DNA of 8,814 nt from positions 1 through 8,814 of the forward strand of contig JAGQXA010000537.1 in assembly GCA_020436865.1 (NCBI GenBank). Reading direction: 5' to 3'. This document shows, in pieces, positions 7,146 to 8,814 of this stretch; position 1 is the stretch's first letter; each line of letters starts with the position of its first letter. The notes under the pieces were generated by a model. The model made no database searches, was not told the origin of the DNA, and worked only from the letters and a program-made list of their open reading frames with translations. This stretch comes from Saprospiraceae bacterium (GTDB lineage: Bacteria; Bacteroidota; Bacteroidia; Chitinophagales; Saprospiraceae). The position numbers were made by a program, and so were the translations under genes.

Positions 7146-7177
7146 CAAAAGTACGCATTTATTAAACAAAACACAAT
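7146..7177 (-). promoter_or_regulatory. Promoter of the sigma factor gene
   Basis: On the minus strand TACTTTTG (7146-7153) is an exact TAnnTTTG -7 element. ATTG (7174-7177), one mismatch from the -33 TTTG, stands 20 bases upstream. A transcription start near 7138-7141 would give a 5' leader of roughly 45 bases before the ATG at 7094. The AT-rich sequence upstream may aid polymerase binding. Confidence 0.65.
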
Positions 7178-7221
7178 TCCATAAAGCTTTTTTCTACTGT
7201 ATTTCCATGATCAAGCCTGAA

Positions 7222-7235
7222 GTATTCAAGAATAC
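7222..7235. repeat. GTATTC-AA-GAATAC dyad upstream of the sigma factor promoter
   Basis: A perfect 6+2+6 inverted repeat about 45 bases upstream of the -33 element, centred roughly 90 bases before the inferred transcription start. The position would suit a dimeric regulator. A dyad of this size can arise by chance, especially in AT-rich DNA, so an operator role is speculative. Confidence 0.3.
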
Positions 7236-7351
7236 ACACTAATAAAATATTGTAAATCAATGAATTAATTTCAATTTGTCTGAAATTATAAATTATGTAA
7301 TTTTCAGTATTTTTTGAAAATTATGACTTAAAATCTGCTCATCCGGGCCAA

Positions 7352-7381
7352 TTCCGCTCCGGAAAAGGCACATTTCTGTGC
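7352..7381 (-). terminator. Possible weak terminator downstream of the permease gene
   Basis: On the minus strand GCACA-GAAA-TGTGC (7368-7381) is a 5 bp stem with a GNRA-like loop, followed by CC and TTTT. Directly after comes a second small stem, TTCCG-GAG-CGGAA (7352-7364), overlapping the T-run. The pair starts about 45 bases past the permease stop codon. Short stems and a short T-run make this a weak candidate, but nothing better was seen in the gap. Confidence 0.35.
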
Positions 7382-7426
7382 GGTTTGATGGACAAAAGGG
7401 AAAGAGGAGGATTTTTGTTTAACTTT

Positions 7427-8515
7427 TTACTTCTGCGCGTTCAACACCAGTACCAGCGCGATCGCCGAGAAGACGATATTAGGTATCCATACGCCCAACA
7501 AGGCCGGCAGCGCTTCGCTGGTGGCAAAAGTGATCGAGAAGCGCGAAAGGAAAATGAAGATCGCTCCGATAGCGACGCCGAGCGCAAGATGTAGCCCCAT
7601 ACCGCCCCTGACCTTGCGGGAAGCGACCGCCATTCCGATGACGGTCAGAATGAGGATCGTAAAGGGATCTGCCGTGCGCCGGTAGATCTCGATCTGATAG
7701 ACCTTGGTCAGGTTCACCCCTCTTTGCCGCTCGTCTTCGATAAACTTGCGCAGTTCGGGGGTGGTCATCATCTCTTTCTGGTTGTTGTAGCGCACGAAGT
7801 CGGCCGGCACCAGGTTGAAGGAAGTGTCGAGCGTTTCTCCCCGGCCGACGATCAGTTCTTCGTCCATGCCGTTAAAGGTGCGGATCTCATAGTTCTTTAG
7901 TTCCCAATGGTTCGGATAGCCTTTCCATTCGGCCGTTTTGGCCTTGATGTATGACTTTAGCTGGTTATCCTCGAAGCGTTCCAGCCGTAGGTCCATCGCA
8001 GTGGTGTCCTTCTTTCGATAGTAGCGCACGAAGACCTTCTCCTGCGGCGCGATAAACATGTCGACATTGCGGGTCTTCCCCTCGTCGCTCTCCTTCCACA
8101 CATAGGCATGTTCGAAATCGAGCTTCGTCTTGTTGCCGATCGGAATGATGATGTGATTACCCAGCAGATGCAGGCCGGCGATGAGGCTGGCCGCCAGCAT
8201 GTAGGGCACCATCATACGCCGGAAGCTGACGCCGGCCCCCAGGATCGAGATGATCTCGGAATTGTACGCCATCCGGGAGGTGAAAAAAATAACCGTGATC
8301 AGGGAATAGAGCGGCCACAAGACCCCATTGATCCAAAAAACAAAATTGAGATAGTAGTCGACCAGCACCTGCTTCACGGTGACCGGCTCGTCGATAAACT
8401 CCTCCACCTTTTCACTGAAATCGATGACGATCGCGATCTGCGTGAAGATCAGGGCCACGTACAGGAACGTGGACAGATACTTGCGGATGATATATTGGTC
8501 GATCTTCTTGAACAT
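7427..8515 (-). CDS. LptF/LptG family permease (YjgP/YjgQ)
   Basis: A 362-residue inner-membrane protein with the six-helix layout of LptF/LptG. Three N-terminal helices lie at about 13-33, 54-79 and 100-122; a large hydrophilic part (about 125-275) should form the periplasmic jellyroll; three C-terminal helices lie at about 282-300, 306-326 and 337-358. Family signatures include the N-terminal DQYIIRKYLSTFL, FFTSRMAYNSEIISILGAGVSF (the cytoplasmic coupling region) and RRTADPFTILILTVIGMAVA. With LptB the family extracts lipopolysaccharide from the inner membrane and feeds it to the LptA-type bridge. Bacteroidota usually carry two such genes, and which paralogue this is cannot be told here. 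It starts 11 bases after the tgt stop, so the two form an operon, an arrangement common in the phylum. AGGAG lies just before the ATG but only one base away, too close for a good Shine-Dalgarno. Confidence 0.93.
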   Translation of the reverse strand: MFKKIDQYIIRKYLSTFLYVALIFTQIAIVIDFSEKVEEFIDEPVTVKQVLVDYYLNFVFWINGVLWPLYSLITVIFFTSRMAYNSEIISILGAGVSFRRMMVPYMLAASLIAGLHLLGNHIIIPIGNKTKLDFEHAYVWKESDEGKTRNVDMFIAPQEKVFVRYYRKKDTTAMDLRLERFEDNQLKSYIKAKTAEWKGYPNHWELKNYEIRTFNGMDEELIVGRGETLDTSFNLVPADFVRYNNQKEMMTTPELRKFIEDERQRGVNLTKVYQIEIYRRTADPFTILILTVIGMAVASRKVRGGMGLHLALGVAIGAIFIFLSRFSITFATSEALPALLGVWIPNIVFSAIALVLVLNAQK

Positions 8516-8526
8516 TCTCCTGTTCG

Positions 8527-8814
8527 TTACGACAAGCGCCGTTCCAACGAGCCGGTCATGCCGGCTTTCCAGGAACTAAAGGTGCCGTCCAGGATGCGCC
8601 GGCGCGCCTCGCCCACCAGCCAGAGATAGAACCCGAGATTGTGCAGCGTGGCGATCTGCATACCCAGGTACTCCTTGCACTGAAACAGATGTCGCAAATA
8701 CGCCTTGCTGTGTTCCCGGCTCGTAGCTACCGGACTTTCCGCATCGATCGCACTGTGATCGTCTTTCCAGCGGGCATTCTTGATATTGATGATCCCCTCG
8801 CGGGTGTACAACAA
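8527..8814 (-). CDS. tgt: tRNA-guanine transglycosylase (queuine tRNA-ribosyltransferase), C-terminal part
   Basis: The frame is open at the window edge, so only the last 95 codons of a gene usually about 375 codons long are present. The enzyme exchanges guanine 34 of certain tRNAs for a queuosine precursor. GIINIKNARWKDDHSAID, SKAYLRHLF, EYLGMQIATLHNLGFYLWLV and EARRRILDGTFSSWK match the Tgt C-terminus. Active-site aspartates lie outside the window. In the Escherichia coli enzyme a C-x-C-x2-C plus histidine binds structural zinc. Aligned without gaps, the three cysteine positions are Ser27, Val29 and Ser32 of the visible part, while the histidine (His58, in TLHN) remains at the expected distance of 31. 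My recollection is that other Bacteroidota Tgt proteins also lack these cysteines, so this is probably a lineage trait and not decay. The gene is followed after 11 bases by the permease gene. Confidence 0.93.
   Translation of the reverse strand: MLYTREGIINIKNARWKDDHSAIDAESPVATSREHSKAYLRHLFQCKEYLGMQIATLHNLGFYLWLVGEARRRILDGTFSSWKAGMTGSLERRLS

Larger units (their letters stand above)
7095..7426. other. AT-rich intergenic regulatory region between the permease and sigma factor genes
   Basis: This 332-base gap is much richer in A and T than the flanking genes. On the permease side are two small hairpins (7352-7381). In the middle are imperfect AT-rich inverted repeats, for example TAATTTC/GAAATTA at 7266-7288 around a 9-base loop, and a GTATTC-AA-GAATAC dyad (7222-7235). 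On the sigma factor side is the TAnnTTTG promoter with a leader of about 45 bases. No open frame with protein-like composition and no tRNA-like or known RNA structure was recognised. Confidence 0.7.

Noticed and set aside
7095..7169. N-terminal 25-residue extension of the sigma factor
   Set aside because: The extension contains the TACTTTTG promoter element and lies upstream of the family-like N-terminus MSTLEFND, so it is not part of the transcript or the protein.
7261..7320. AT-rich inverted repeats, considered as an attachment site, origin or mobile-element end
   Set aside because: The arms are short, built almost only of A and T, and not repeated elsewhere in the window. No integrase, transposase or replication gene is nearby.
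7385..7594. A small 69-codon open frame on the plus strand across the end of the permease gene
   Set aside because: It mostly overlaps the permease coding sequence in antisense. Its predicted protein is a run of charged residues without protein-like patterning, and no plus-strand promoter was seen.

Overview
The window looks like ordinary chromosomal core sequence from a member of the Bacteroidota, probably a moderately high-GC gliding or environmental lineage. A Saprospiria-like origin is possible but not established. Four things point to the phylum: a mutY-ssb-gldE-gldD gene string, an ECF-type sigma factor of the family typical of Cytophaga, Flavobacterium and their relatives, a tgt-LptF/LptG permease pair, and promoter elements of the TAnnTTTG type used by the Bacteroidota housekeeping sigma factor. 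Most genes lack a convincing Shine-Dalgarno sequence, as is usual in this phylum.

Layout. On the plus strand, 1-2738 carries two tandem paralogues of the DUF3857/transglutaminase-like family. The first is cut by the window edge and keeps only its C-terminal part; the second is complete, with a signal peptide. They converge on a long minus-strand block. Read 5' to 3' on that strand, the block contains the end of tgt (queuosine tRNA modification), an LptF/LptG-type lipid exporter permease, a 332-base AT-rich regulatory gap, an ECF-type sigma factor, mutY (adenine glycosylase), ssb (single-stranded DNA-binding protein), gldE (CNNM/CBS membrane protein) and gldD (gliding lipoprotein).

Transcription units. 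The minus block is broken by two intrinsic terminators, one after the sigma factor and one after ssb. A good TAnnTTTG promoter precedes the sigma factor. A second -7 element lies directly before the preferred mutY start, implying a leaderless or nearly leaderless mRNA. The probable units are tgt-permease, sigma factor, mutY(-ssb) and gldE-gldD; no promoter for gldE could be recognised. Three starts were moved inward from the longest open frame (gldE, mutY, sigma factor), because the longer versions run through a terminator or a promoter.

Function. The minus block combines envelope biogenesis (permease), tRNA modification, DNA maintenance (mutY, ssb), transcription control and gliding motility/type IX secretion (gldD, gldE). 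No phage, insertion sequence, CRISPR array, rRNA or tRNA gene was seen, and no convincing novel system. The points most worth a second look are the missing zinc-site cysteines in Tgt, the strong terminator splitting ssb from gldE, and the terminator-promoter overlap before mutY.
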